DNA from: Longispora fulva
GTDB lineage: Bacteria > Actinomycetota > Actinomycetes > Mycobacteriales > Micromonosporaceae
Assembly: GCF_015751905.1 (NCBI RefSeq)
Contig: NZ_JADOUF010000001.1
Coordinates: 7,688,001 to 7,752,000, forward strand
Direction of reading: 5' to 3'
DNA length: 64,000 nt
Shown: in pieces, positions 25,442-33,780 of the stretch
Position numbering within the stretch: position 1 is the stretch's first letter
Layout: every line of letters begins with the position of its first letter
Notes under the pieces: generated by a model
Databases searched by the model: none
What the model was told of the DNA's origin: nothing
What the model saw: the letters and a program-made list of their open reading frames with translations, nothing else
Position numbers and translations under genes: made by a program

Positions 25442-28400
25442 CCGTCGCGGTCAGCCCCAGGGTGGCCAGCCCCGGTGCGGCGTTGCGGGTCGCGAACGTC
25501 CGGGTGTCGGCCACCAGCGCCGGCGCCGCCGGGTCGCCGGCCGCCTCGTAGGCCCGGGCGGCCAGGGCCACCGCGATCGCCTGGTCGGTGAGGTCCCCGA
25601 TCTGCTGGTAGAGCTCGGCCGCCCGGACGAACAGCGCGCCGGCCTGGCGCTGGTCCCCGCCGACCATCGCCGCGGACGTGACGGCCAGGGCCGCCTCGAC
25701 CCACGGGGTGCGTCGGGGCGAGTCCTCCAGGACCTTGTGCAGCCGGTCGGCGGTCGCGGGCCCCGCGAGGGCGGCGGCGAACGCCGCGGCCGCCACCCAC
25801 TCCCGGCTGGCGATGATCCGGGTCGGCAGCCAGTCGTCGATCAGCTCGCCGAGCAGGACGGCGGTCTCGTCGAACCGGCCCTGCAACGCCCGCAGGAACG
25901 CCCCGTGCCCGACCGTGGACCACAGTGGCCGGTGGAAGCCGGTCCGCCGCGCCATCGCGATCGCCCGGGACACCTCGTCCTCGACAGGGGCCTCGCCGTC
26001 CTCTGCACCGGCCGGCGCGGGCGTCCTGCGGGTCTCTCCGGGGATGCCGCACAGTTCGCGGACCCAGGCCCGGATCACCCGGTTCTGCAGGTCCCACTCG
26101 CCGCTGGGGGTCTCCAGGAACGCGTCGGCGGCGGCGAGCAGGCGCGGCCAGTCCCCGGCGAAGAAGCTCCACATCGCGTCCTCGGCGAACGAGGTGACCG
26201 TGCCGTGCCGACTCGTGACGTCGGAGTTGAGGTACTGGTCGATCAGGAGTCGGGAGCCGGCCATGTCGCCGTCCTCCTGCATGGCCCACGAGATGTTGAT
26301 CGCGACCCGGTTGACGGCCGGCAACTCCCGTCCCCGGCAGTACGCGAGGGCGTCGTCGAGGTCCTGGCGGCCGGTCGGGTCGCCGGCGAGCACCCGGGCC
26401 GTACCCATCGTGATCATCGCGGACGCGCGGATCTCCACCAGGTTCAGCCGGTCGGCGATGTCGAGCGCGGCGGCCGCGGCGTTGGCCGCCGGGTCGTGCT
26501 CGTAGTTGAGCATGTGCATCCGGGACAGCTCGGTGAACGCCGTGGCCTTCTCGACGGAGTCCGGGAGCTGGGTGAACAGCTCCACGGCCCGCTCCAGCCA
26601 GCCGACGGCCGTCTCCCGGTCCGCGGTCATCGTCGCCACGCTGCCCGACAGGGTGGCGGCCTGGGCGGCCCCCGCGAGGTCCCCGATCGCGTGCAGGCGT
26701 TCGCCGAGCGCGCCGAGCTGCTCGACCCCGCCGCTGCGCAGGAACGAGTCCCGGTCGCGGTAGTAGGCCAGCTCGGTGACGAGGAGTTCGAGCTGCAGGC
26801 GGCCGGTGGCCAGGTCGGGCTCGTCGTCGGGGCACAGCTGCATGGCCCGCTCGGCGTAGGTCGCGGCCCGGTCGAGGCCGTACAGCCGGTAGGCGCGGCG
26901 GGCCGCGGCGTGCAGGGCCACCCGGGCCGCGCGGGCGTAGCGCTCCGGCTCCAGGCCCAGGGACAGGGCGATCTCGTAGGCGGCGGCCCGGTGCCGGGCG
27001 GTCACCTCGGCCAGGTCGTCGGCGCGGCTCGCTGACACCCCGGTCAGCCAGGTGGCGGTGCGTTCGTGGCGCGCGATCCGCTCGGTGCGAGGGAGGCGCT
27101 GGTAGCAGACCTCGCGGACCAGGACGTGCCGGAACCGGTACTCGGCCTGACCGGCCATCGTGGACTCGTGCTGCTCGCTGATCAGGTCGCGCTGCTCCAA
27201 CCGGCGCAGGGCCTTCTCCACGGTCTCCACGGAGCGCCCGACGGCCGCGGCCACCGCCCCCGGCCAGAACGTCGCGCCCACCACCGCCGCGGCCTGCAGC
27301 ACCGTGCGGTCGGCTGCGTCGAGCAGGTCGATCCGGTTGGCGATCACCGCGTGCACGCTGTCGGGCATCGGCAGGTCGTCGTCGCCCCGCAGCGACCAGC
27401 TGCGCTCGCCCCGGCGCAGGGTGCCCCGCTCGATCAGCATCCGGGCGTACTCGTGCGCGTACAACGGATTGCCGCCGGCGAACTCCACGAGCGGCGCGAG
27501 CATCTCGGCCGGGAACGCCGCCTGGCCGAACATCTGCGCGTACATCGTGGCGATGTCGGTGTCCCGCATCGGCGGCAGCGCGATCGTCAGCGAGCCCGCG
27601 ACGGCCCCGGCCCAGGACGGCTCGCGTTCGAGCAGCTCCTGGCGGGCCGTGCACAGCACCATCAGCGGCAGGTCCCGCGCGCCGCCGACCAGCAGCTCGA
27701 TGAAGTTCAACAGCGCCGGATCGGCCAGATGGATGTCCTCGAACAGCAGCACGGTGGGCCGCTGCGACGCCATCGACCGCAGATAGCGCCGCCACAGCGA
27801 GCTCGCGTCCTCCGCCGACAGCTTCGTGCCGGACAGCCCGACGAGGGGGGCCAGCGCGTCGGCGAGCCGACCGTCGCTCTCCGCCCCCGACTCGCGCAGG
27901 GCGATGGTCAACCGGTGCCGGGCCGTCTCGGCCCCGTCGGTGTCCAGGATGCCCGCGTGCGCCTTGACGATGTCGGCGAGTGCCATGAACGTGACGTCCT
28001 CGCCGAACGGCGGGCAGTACCCGGTCCGCCAGGCCACCGGCGCGTCCAGCATCCGCTGGGTGTGCGTGTACAGCTCCCGGACGAGCCGGCTCTTGCCGAT
28101 CCCGGCCCGCCCCAGCACCGTGACGAGCTGCGGGGTCCGCTCGGTGACGGCGCGTTGCAGGGCGTTGGTCAGCAGGCTCAGCTCGTGCTCGCGGTCGATC
28201 AGCGGGGTGTGGTCGACCTCCTCGGGCGGCCGGCGGCGGACCGGCGCCTCGGCCAACCACACCTCGGTCGCCGCGGACCGGCCGCGCAGGGTGAGCGGGG
28301 CCTGCTCGGCGTAGCGCACCGCGTCGCGGGTCGCCGCGTAGGTCGTCCCGCACACCAGGACCCCGCCGGGCGGCGCGGACTGCTGCAACCGGGACGCGGT

Positions 28401-28973
28401 GTTCACGACGTCACCGGCCACGATGGCCTGACCGCCGTCCCTGGCCGCCGCGACGTCGACGAGGGCCTCGCCGGTCACGATGCCGACCCGGAACTTCAGC
28501 CCGGCGTCCGGCGCCTCCCGGATCAGGGCGCGTTGCAGCTCCAGGCCCGCGCGCACGCAGCGCAGCGGGTCGGTCTCGGTGGCCACGGGCGCGCCGAACA
28601 GCGCCATCACCGCGTCCCCGATGTACTTCTCCACCACGCCGCCGTGCTGGCGGATCACCCGGCGCGCGGTACCGAAGAATTTGTGTTGCATGGCTCTGAC
28701 CTGCTCGGGGTCGACCCGCTCGCCATAGGACGTGGAGTCGATCAGGTCCACGAACAAGACGCTCACCCGACGGCGGTCCTCGTGGCTGGCCGGCTGGTTG
28801 GTGGCGTCCCCGCCCCCGGCGGCGGCACCGCAGCCGGTGCAGAACTGCGCGTCAGCCTTGAGCGTGCGACCACAATTGGCACAGTCCAGGGACAGTGACT
28901 TGCCGCAACCGCCGCAGAACCGGTCGTCGTCCGCGCCCGGGCGGCCACAGTGTGTGCAGCTTCGACTGGAGAT
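25413..28973 (-). CDS. Class III adenylate cyclase fused to AAA ATPase and TPR-like region, with N-terminal double zinc ribbon
   Basis: About 1186 aa if translation begins at an ATC codon at 28973. Residues 1-50 hold two CxxC pairs (CTHC...CGGC, CANC...CTGC), a double zinc ribbon. The cyclase domain (about 70-245) keeps both metal Asp residues (VLFVDLIDS and KYIGDAVMALFG) and the transition-state Asn/Arg (VVNTASR). An AAA_16-type ATPase follows, with Walker A LGRAGIGKSRLV. The rest is helical-repeat. The first conventional start, GTG 28766, would delete the whole zinc ribbon. An AGGGGG ribosome-binding site lies seven bases before the ATC, and an in-frame stop lies further upstream. Downstream it overlaps plsC tail to tail. 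It probably makes cAMP in response to an unknown cue. Confidence 0.82.
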   Translation of the reverse strand: MSSRSCTHCGRPGADDDRFCGGCGKSLSLDCANCGRTLKADAQFCTGCGAAAGGGDATNQPASHEDRRRVSVLFVDLIDSTSYGERVDPEQVRAMQHKFFGTARRVIRQHGGVVEKYIGDAVMALFGAPVATETDPLRCVRAGLELQRALIREAPDAGLKFRVGIVTGEALVDVAAARDGGQAIVAGDVVNTASRLQQSAPPGGVLVCGTTYAATRDAVRYAEQAPLTLRGRSAATEVWLAEAPVRRRPPEEVDHTPLIDREHELSLLTNALQRAVTERTPQLVTVLGRAGIGKSRLVRELYTHTQRMLDAPVAWRTGYCPPFGEDVTFMALADIVKAHAGILDTDGAETARHRLTIALRESGAESDGRLADALAPLVGLSGTKLSAEDASSLWRRYLRSMASQRPTVLLFEDIHLADPALLNFIELLVGGARDLPLMVLCTARQELLEREPSWAGAVAGSLTIALPPMRDTDIATMYAQMFGQAAFPAEMLAPLVEFAGGNPLYAHEYARMLIERGTLRRGERSWSLRGDDDLPMPDSVHAVIANRIDLLDAADRTVLQAAAVVGATFWPGAVAAAVGRSVETVEKALRRLEQRDLISEQHESTMAGQAEYRFRHVLVREVCYQRLPRTERIARHERTATWLTGVSASRADDLAEVTARHRAAAYEIALSLGLEPERYARAARVALHAAARRAYRLYGLDRAATYAERAMQLCPDDEPDLATGRLQLELLVTELAYYRDRDSFLRSGGVEQLGALGERLHAIGDLAGAAQAATLSGSVATMTADRETAVGWLERAVELFTQLPDSVEKATAFTELSRMHMLNYEHDPAANAAAAALDIADRLNLVEIRASAMITMGTARVLAGDPTGRQDLDDALAYCRGRELPAVNRVAINISWAMQEDGDMAGSRLLIDQYLNSDVTSRHGTVTSFAEDAMWSFFAGDWPRLLAAADAFLETPSGEWDLQNRVIRAWVRELCGIPGETRRTPAPAGAEDGEAPVEDEVSRAIAMARRTGFHRPLWSTVGHGAFLRALQGRFDETAVLLGELIDDWLPTRIIASREWVAAAAFAAALAGPATADRLHKVLEDSPRRTPWVEAALAVTSAAMVGGDQRQAGALFVRAAELYQQIGDLTDQAIAVALAARAYEAAGDPAAPALVADTRTFATRNAAPGLATLGLTATVTPLRVAGS

Positions 28974-28980
28974 GCCCCTA

Positions 28981-28986
28981 CCCCCT
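28981..28986 (-). promoter_or_regulatory. Ribosome-binding site for the apparent ATC start at 28973
   Basis: AGGGGG on the minus strand lies seven bases upstream of ATC 28973-28971. No ATG, GTG or TTG occurs in frame between an upstream stop and GTG 28766, while the intervening codons encode an intact zinc ribbon. Confidence 0.5.
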
Positions 28987-29128
28987 GTAGATCATCGGCC
29001 GACGCCGAGTATGCCGGGAAGTCTCCCATGAACGGAATGGGCTGTTCGGATGCCGACAGTGGGCATGCGCTTGTCAAGAGTTTGTGTCTACAGTCAGCGC
29101 GGCTATTTCTTATAGGAGGGGGAGGGGC

Positions 29129-29308
29129 ATGGCTCAGGTAACGCTGACCAAGGACTGGACGGACCCGAAGGGGCAGGTGCACCACGCTGGCGAGGTGCTC
29201 GCTGTGGACGACCTCACGGCCGGCCAGCTCGCCGCGCAGGGCGTCTGCGACTGGGTGGGCCCGAGCGCCAAGGACCCGAAGACCGATGGCTGGGTCGGCC
29301 CGAGCTGA
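29129..29308 (+). CDS. Small acidic hypothetical protein (59 aa)
   Basis: The start ATG at 29129 follows an exceptionally strong ribosome-binding tract (AGGAGGGGGAGGGG). The product begins MAQVTLTKDWTDPKGQ, is rich in Asp, Gly and Val, and ends with the short repeat DWVGPS / GWVGPS. It is followed by a clear terminator hairpin, so it looks like a monocistronic, well-translated gene. No family was recognised. The N-terminal half suggests a small beta-sheet domain. It lies between the divergent cyclase gene and the convergent CRP-family gene; no function can be inferred. Confidence 0.7.
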   Translation: MAQVTLTKDWTDPKGQVHHAGEVLAVDDLTAGQLAAQGVCDWVGPSAKDPKTDGWVGPS

Positions 29309-29337
29309 CCGCGGGCACGGCGCGCACGACACACGAC

Positions 29338-29371
29338 AATGGCGGGACCCGGTGACCCGGGCCCCGCCATT
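29338..29371 (+). terminator. Intrinsic terminator after the small 59-aa gene
   Basis: The 9-bp arms AATGGCGGG (29338-29346) and CCCGCCATT (29363-29371) enclose a GC-rich loop, and TTT follows. It ends the small gene and could also serve the convergent CRP-family gene. Confidence 0.75.
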
Positions 29372-29420
29372 TCGCTGCGGGAAAATGTGCACCATCTGAA
29401 AAGGACCGCTGACTGGCGGT

Positions 29421-30113
29421 CTACCGGTCCGGCATGCCCGCCCGCCGCCGCAGCGACAGGATGTCGGTCAGCACGATCCTGCGGCCCTCGGTGCGCAGCC
29501 AGCCCCGGTTCGCGAAGGAACCGATCGCCTGGTTGACGCTCTGCCGCGAACCGCCGGCCATCTCGGCGAGCTGGCTCTGGTTGAGCTCGATGGTGACCAT
29601 CGTCGCCGGCGTCTCCCCGGCCAGCCGGACCAGCGTCTTGGCGACCCGGCCCGGCAGGTCGAGGAACACGTGGTCGGCGTTCTGCTCGGTGAGCCGGCGG
29701 ATGTAGCCGCCCAGTGCGCGCAGTACGGGGTCGAGGATCCGCGGGTTGGCGTGCACCAGCTCCAGGAACGCTCCCCGGGACAGTGCCAACGCGACGCAGT
29801 CCTCGATCGCCTCGGCGGACGCCGAGCGCGCGGCGCCGTCGAGCAGCGCGATCTCACCGATGACGCCCGGTGGGCGGGCCACGTGCAGCACCGCGCGTTC
29901 GCCGGTCGGCGCCGTGCGGAAGACCGCCACCGCACCGCGCTTGAGCACGATCAGGGACTCGCCGGGATCGTTCTCGACGAAGAGCAACTGCCCCTTGCGG
30001 TACGTGCGGGGCACGGCGGCGGCGAGCACACGCTCCCGCGCCTCTGGCTCCAGCCCAGCGAACAACTCCACGCCGGTGAGCGCGTCGGTGGGATCCGGAA
30101 GGCGAGCCTCCAC
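29421..30113 (-). CDS. CRP/FNR-family transcriptional regulator (GlxR-like)
   Basis: 230 aa. The cyclic-nucleotide-binding domain (about residues 10-125) contains GEIALLDGAARSAS, with the Glu and Arg-Ser pair that hold cAMP in CRP. The dimerization helix is followed by a winged helix-turn-helix (QSQLAEMAGGSRQSVNQAIGSF). These fit the actinobacterial CRP/GlxR group. GTG 30113 is preferred because GGGGAGGAG precedes it by seven bases; ATG 30158 and later alternatives lack such support. A putative adenylate cyclase gene lies 0.4 kb away, so cAMP is a plausible ligand. Target sites were not identified. Confidence 0.88.
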   Translation of the reverse strand: MEARLPDPTDALTGVELFAGLEPEARERVLAAAVPRTYRKGQLLFVENDPGESLIVLKRGAVAVFRTAPTGERAVLHVARPPGVIGEIALLDGAARSASAEAIEDCVALALSRGAFLELVHANPRILDPVLRALGGYIRRLTEQNADHVFLDLPGRVAKTLVRLAGETPATMVTIELNQSQLAEMAGGSRQSVNQAIGSFANRGWLRTEGRRIVLTDILSLRRRAGMPDR

Positions 30114-30317
30114 GGTAGTACTCCTCCCCGGTTTACTTCTCATGCAACCGAACACCACAGATCATGCACGGTTGTCGCGCTATGTACATCCCCCATATCG
30201 GTCTCCCGACAGGGCACCGTTCGGGTACAAAACCGATTCGGCGGTGCAAGTGAGCGTTCCAGAGTACGCGGAGCGGGGCGTCCGCCCAGGTCACCGGGGG
30301 GTGCGTACCCTGTCTGG

Positions 30318-30806
30318 GTGATCTACCGTTATTTCTACGACTGCGAATTCATTGAGGACGGCCGGATCGTCGACCTCGTTTCCATCGGGGTGGTGGACGA
30401 ACACGGCCGCGAGTTCTACGCCGTGTCGACCCAGTTCGACGACTCCAAGGCCGTGCCGTGGGTCCGCCGCAACGTCCTGGACAAGCTGCCGTCGCCCTCG
30501 GACAAGGCGTGGCGCAGCCGGGACCGGATCCGCGACGACCTGCTGGCGTTTCTCACCGAGCCCCTGGAGCCGGGCGACGAACTGGAGCTGTGGGCCTGGT
30601 ACGCCGCCTACGACCACGTCGTCCTCGCCCAGCTCTGGGGGGCCATGCCCGCCCTGCCGAGGATCATCCCCCGGTTCACCAAGGAGCTGCGCCAGGCGTG
30701 GGACGACGCCGACCGCCCGCACCTGCCGGCCGCGCCCCCTGACCAGCACGACGCGCTCGCCGACGCCCGGCACAACCTGGCGCGGTGGAACGCCATCCGT
30801 CACTGA
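30318..30806 (+). CDS. DEDD-type 3'-5' exoribonuclease (RNase AS-like)
   Basis: 162 aa. The acidic exonuclease residues are visible: FYDCEFIEDG (DxE), WAWYAAYDHVVLAQL (third Asp) and HDALADARHN (His and last Asp). Length and motif spacing match RNase AS (Rv2179c), a polyadenylate-specific 3'-exoribonuclease. From memory, that gene neighbours aroG in M. tuberculosis; here aroG lies 5.7 kb further on. GTG 30318 starts directly at the first strand. The stop sits inside the left arm of the terminator at 30805-30882. Confidence 0.85.
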   Translation: MIYRYFYDCEFIEDGRIVDLVSIGVVDEHGREFYAVSTQFDDSKAVPWVRRNVLDKLPSPSDKAWRSRDRIRDDLLAFLTEPLEPGDELELWAWYAAYDHVVLAQLWGAMPALPRIIPRFTKELRQAWDDADRPHLPAAPPDQHDALADARHNLARWNAIRH

Positions 30807-30882
30807 GTGCGACTACAGTGGGAACCGCGGCCCCGGGGCCGGCAACGGCGCCGCTCGTTCCTAGGTGGTTCGCACTCTTTTT
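30805..30882 (+). terminator. Branched terminator with T-run after the exoribonuclease
   Basis: GAGTGCGA (30805-30812) pairs with TCGCACTC (30870-30877), and TTTTT follows at once. Inside, GGAAC pairs with GTTCC around a 14-bp palindrome CGGCCCCGGGGCCG. The outer arm begins within the gene's stop codon. Confidence 0.65.
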
Positions 30883-30909
30883 CGCGATCCAACGAAGGGA
30901 TCCACAGCT

Positions 30910-31935
30910 ATGCGTATCGGTGTGCTGACCGGCGGCGGGGACTGCCCGGGTCTGAACGCGGTGATCCGTGCCGTGGTGCGCAAGGGCGTCACGGACTACG
31001 GCCACGAGTTCGTGGGCTTCCGGGACGGCTGGCGCGGCCCGTTGGAGGGCGACACCAAGCCGCTGGGCATCCCCGAGGTCCGGGGCATCCTGCCGCGCGG
31101 CGGCACGGTCCTCGGCTCCTCGCGGACCAACCCGTTCAAGATCGAGGGCGGCGTCGAGCGGATCAAGGCGAACCTGGCTGACCTGGGCATCGACGCGCTG
31201 ATCGCGATCGGCGGCGAGGACACCCTTGGCGTCGCGGCGAAGCTGACCGAGCTGGGCGTGCCCGTCGTCGGGGTGCCCAAGACGATCGACAACGACCTGG
31301 GCGCGACCGACTACACGTTCGGCTTCGACACGGCCGTGAACATCGCGATGGAGGCCATCGACCGGCTGCACACGACGGCGGAGAGCCACCACCGCACGGT
31401 CGTCGTCGAGGTGATGGGCCGGCACGCCGGCTGGATAGCCCTGCACTCGGGCCTCGCCGGCGGCGCGAACGTGATCCTGCTGCCGGAGCAGAGGTTCGAC
31501 CTGGACAAGGTCGTCGAGTACATCGAGACCCGGTTCCAGACCCGGTACAGCCCGATCGTGGTGGTCTCCGAGGGCGCGATGCCGTCCGACGGGGACATGG
31601 TCACCCAGGGTGGTCAGCTCGACGCCTTCGGCCACGTCCGGCTCGGCGGCGTCGGCCAGTGGCTCGCCGACCAGATCGAGAAGCGCACCGGCAAGGAGGC
31701 CAGGGCCGTCGTCCTCGGCCACATCCAGCGGGGCGGCACGCCGACGGCGTTCGACCGAGTGCTGGCGACCCGGTTCGGGCTGCACGCGATCGACGCGGTG
31801 CACGAGGGGGACTTCGGGAAGATGGTCGCGCTGCGCGGCACCGACATCGTCCGGGTGCCGCTCGAGGAGGCGACCCGCGAGTTGAAGACCGTGCCGGCCG
31901 CGCGCCTGGCCGAGGCCGAGGTCTTCTTCGGGTAG
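30910..31935 (+). CDS. 6-phosphofructokinase, group with PPi-type active-site signature
   Basis: 341 aa. Family motifs: RIGVLTGGGDCPGLNAV (phosphate loop), IDALIAIGGEDTLGVA, GVPKTIDNDLGATDYTFGFDTA (catalytic Asp in TIDND), VEVMGRHAGWIALH and LGHIQRGGTPTAFDR. ATP-dependent enzymes have Gly at the position after the acidic residue in GGDG and Gly in PGTIDND. Here they are Asp (GGED) and Lys (PKTIDND), the pair associated with pyrophosphate-dependent PFK such as that of Amycolatopsis methanolica. It phosphorylates fructose-6-phosphate; PPi use is inferred. ATG 30910 begins the conserved strand. Confidence 0.9.
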   Translation: MRIGVLTGGGDCPGLNAVIRAVVRKGVTDYGHEFVGFRDGWRGPLEGDTKPLGIPEVRGILPRGGTVLGSSRTNPFKIEGGVERIKANLADLGIDALIAIGGEDTLGVAAKLTELGVPVVGVPKTIDNDLGATDYTFGFDTAVNIAMEAIDRLHTTAESHHRTVVVEVMGRHAGWIALHSGLAGGANVILLPEQRFDLDKVVEYIETRFQTRYSPIVVVSEGAMPSDGDMVTQGGQLDAFGHVRLGGVGQWLADQIEKRTGKEARAVVLGHIQRGGTPTAFDRVLATRFGLHAIDAVHEGDFGKMVALRGTDIVRVPLEEATRELKTVPAARLAEAEVFFG

Positions 31936-32057
31936 GAATCGTCGGTGTCCGGGCCGGGCCTGCCGGCCCGGCCCGGACGCGCCAGTGGTCCGGGCTCGGG
32001 CCCGGGCATCGCCGGTCCCGTCGCGGCCCGGCCGTCAGGACAGAGAGGAATACGCGC

Positions 32058-32870
32058 GTGGACACCGTTGCCGTCATCGGAGCGGGCAAGATCGGCGAGG
32101 TGCTGCTGACCGGCCTGGTCAAGGCCGGCTGGCCGGCCGGCAGGCTGATCGCCACCGCCCGCCGCCCGGAACGCGCCCAGGACCTGCGCGACCGGCTCGG
32201 CATCCGGGTGCTCGACAACCTCGGCGCCGTCGGCGAGGCGGAGGTCGTGGCGATCGCGGTCAAACCCCAGGACGCGGGGGTGCTCCTCGAGGAGCTCGGC
32301 GGCAAGATCCCCGCCGACAAGCTGGTCATCTCCCTGTGCGCCGGCCTGCCGACCACGTTCTTCGAGCGCCGGCTCCAGCCCGGCACCCCGGTGATCCGGG
32401 TCATGACCAACACGCCGGCCCTGGTGGACGAGGCGATGACGGCCATCTCCGCCGGCGCGCACGCGTTGCCGGCGCACATGGCGCTCGCCGAGGAGCTGTT
32501 CAAACCGCTGGGCAAGACGATCCGGGTACCGGAGTCCCAGCAGGACGCCGTGACGGCCCTGTCCGGCTCCGGCCCGGCCTACTTCTACTTCCTCGTCGAG
32601 GCCATGATCGACGCGGGCATCCTCCTCGGCCTGCCCCGCCAGGTGGCCAGGGACCTGATCGTGCAGACGGCCATCGGCTCGGCCGTGATGCTCCGGGACT
32701 CCGGCGAGCACCCGGTGACGCTGCGCGAGGCGGTGACGTCCCCGGCCGGTACCACGATCAGCGCGATCCGGGAACTGGAGAACCACGGGGTGCGGGCGGC
32801 GCTGCTGGCGGCCCTGGAAGCCGCCCGAGACCGAGCCCGCGAAATCGCTCAGCAGAGTGAGGCCCTCTGA
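32058..32870 (+). CDS. proC: Pyrroline-5-carboxylate reductase
   Basis: 270 aa. The N-terminal Rossmann motif is VAVIGAGKIGEVLL. VKPQDAGVLLEELGG and VIRVMTNTPALVDEAMTAI follow. The C-terminal signature is ALSGSGPAYFYFLVEAM with TSPAGTTISAIRELE, which is diagnostic of ProC. It reduces pyrroline-5-carboxylate to proline using NAD(P)H. GTG 32058 is spaced for the upstream AGAGAGGAA. It stands 122 nt after the phosphofructokinase gene and is followed by a strong hairpin, so it is probably the end of a transcript. Confidence 0.95.
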   Translation: MDTVAVIGAGKIGEVLLTGLVKAGWPAGRLIATARRPERAQDLRDRLGIRVLDNLGAVGEAEVVAIAVKPQDAGVLLEELGGKIPADKLVISLCAGLPTTFFERRLQPGTPVIRVMTNTPALVDEAMTAISAGAHALPAHMALAEELFKPLGKTIRVPESQQDAVTALSGSGPAYFYFLVEAMIDAGILLGLPRQVARDLIVQTAIGSAVMLRDSGEHPVTLREAVTSPAGTTISAIRELENHGVRAALLAALEAARDRAREIAQQSEAL

Positions 32871-32889
32871 GGGCGACGATGCGTGCGTT

Positions 32890-32932
32890 GGGTGGCCGCC
32901 TGCATACAACACCGGTATGCAGGCGGCCACCC
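32890..32932 (+). terminator. 18-bp perfect hairpin after proC, flanked by paired near-palindromes
   Basis: The arms at 32890-32907 and 32915-32932 are perfectly complementary over 18 bp (arm begins GGGTGGCCGCC) with a 7-nt loop. The 14-bp near-palindromes GGCCCTCTGAGGGC (32861-32874) and GCCCTCAGAGGGCC (32947-32960) flank it and can pair with each other. The left one overlaps the end of proC. Confidence 0.8.
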
Positions 32933-33099
32933 GCCTTCGCCTCCCCGCCCTCAGAGGGCCGATCAGGTTAGATCAAAACCCACAGGTCAAGTGCCTAAAA
33001 GATCAAGTGCCGTGGATATTCACTCACGTGCGCACGGGTTCCACGCGACTACGCAACGCCGTAGGGTGATCACAACTCGTAGTCGAAAGGGGGCTACCC

Positions 33100-33465
33100 A
33101 TGCGGCGAGTACTCCTGGCCCTGGGCACCACCATCGGGGTCCTGCTGATCTCCACTCCGGCGTCGGCGTTCGCTCACGACCGGGTGCACAACGTCTACCT
33201 GCACGCCCTGCTGGATGTCCTCACCCTGGCGGTGGTCTCCGCGCCACTGTGGACCGCGTACCTCTGGGGCGGCAACCGTAAGGCCTTGCTCATCGCGCTC
33301 GTCGCGGTGGTCCAGATCCCGGTCGGGGTCGTGGCGTTCGTGCCCATCCTCAACCCGTGGTTGCACGGCGTCGCCCTGGTCGGCGCGCTCGTGCTCACCG
33401 GGTCGGCGCTCTGGTCCACCCGGCGGCTCGGCCGGGCGGAGCAGCACGCGCCCGTCACCGAGTGA
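33100..33465 (+). CDS. Small membrane protein with N-terminal signal segment
   Basis: 121 aa. The first 25 residues (MRRVLLALGTTIGVLLISTPASAFA) form a signal peptide or first membrane helix with an A-x-A-like cleavage site. Two or three further hydrophobic segments follow (LLDVLTLAVVSAPLWTAYLW, LLIALVAVVQIPVGVVAFV, GVALVGALVLTGSALW). It ends with a short charged tail. No domain was recognised. The start ATG follows AAAGGGGG. It is an orphan gene between the proC terminator and a 315-nt noncoding stretch. A direct repeat of TCAAGTGCC (32987 and 33003) lies upstream. Confidence 0.65.
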   Translation: MRRVLLALGTTIGVLLISTPASAFAHDRVHNVYLHALLDVLTLAVVSAPLWTAYLWGGNRKALLIALVAVVQIPVGVVAFVPILNPWLHGVALVGALVLTGSALWSTRRLGRAEQHAPVTE

Positions 33466-33523
33466 TCTGACCTGCTGTCGGTCGGTCTGCGAGAGCGCGG
33501 CCGGCCGGCGGCACCTCACGTCC

Positions 33524-33591
33524 ACGGCCCGGAAGGCCACGGCGGTCCCGCTGGGCCCGCCGGCACGGCCCGAACGGCCACGGCGGTCCCG
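33524..33591. repeat. Two 27-bp direct repeats, 41 bp apart
   Basis: Copies at 33524-33550 and 33565-33591 share ACGGCCCG and GGCCACGGCGGTCCCG with two mismatches between these blocks. A partial third copy (CCCGAACGGCC) follows. Replication slippage is the simplest origin. Confidence 0.6.
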
Positions 33592-33726
33592 GACGGCGGC
33601 GGCCCGCCCGAACGGCCTGCTCCCACCGCGCGAATGAGGCACCGCCCCCTGGCGCCCTGCGGGCCCACCCGCGCGGCACACCTGTCGGCCGGACAGCGCA
33701 ACAGCGCTCCGACCTGCGGAAATGAA

Positions 33727-33766
33727 CCGGCCGGCGGCACCCCCACAACAGGGTGCCGCCGGCCGG
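33727..33766. terminator. 16-bp perfect hairpin between convergent genes
   Basis: The arms at 33727-33742 and 33751-33766 (CCGGCCGGCGGCACCC and its complement) with an 8-nt loop lie just beyond the methyltransferase stop. It can act on both strands. Confidence 0.78.
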
Positions 33767-33780
33767 TGACGTCGGGGGTG

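Larger units (their letters stand above)
33466..33780. other. Intergenic region with direct repeats and a terminator; no gene seen
   Basis: A 315-nt GC-rich stretch between convergent genes. It holds two near-identical 27-bp repeats (33524-33550 and 33565-33591, two differences) and the 16-bp hairpin at 33727-33766. Open frames here have no start signals or family resemblance and look like chance frames in GC-rich DNA. Confidence 0.55.

Noticed and set aside
33516-33746. 76-codon minus-strand frame in the repeat-rich gap
   Set aside because: Formed by the direct repeats; no ribosome-binding site or recognisable protein.
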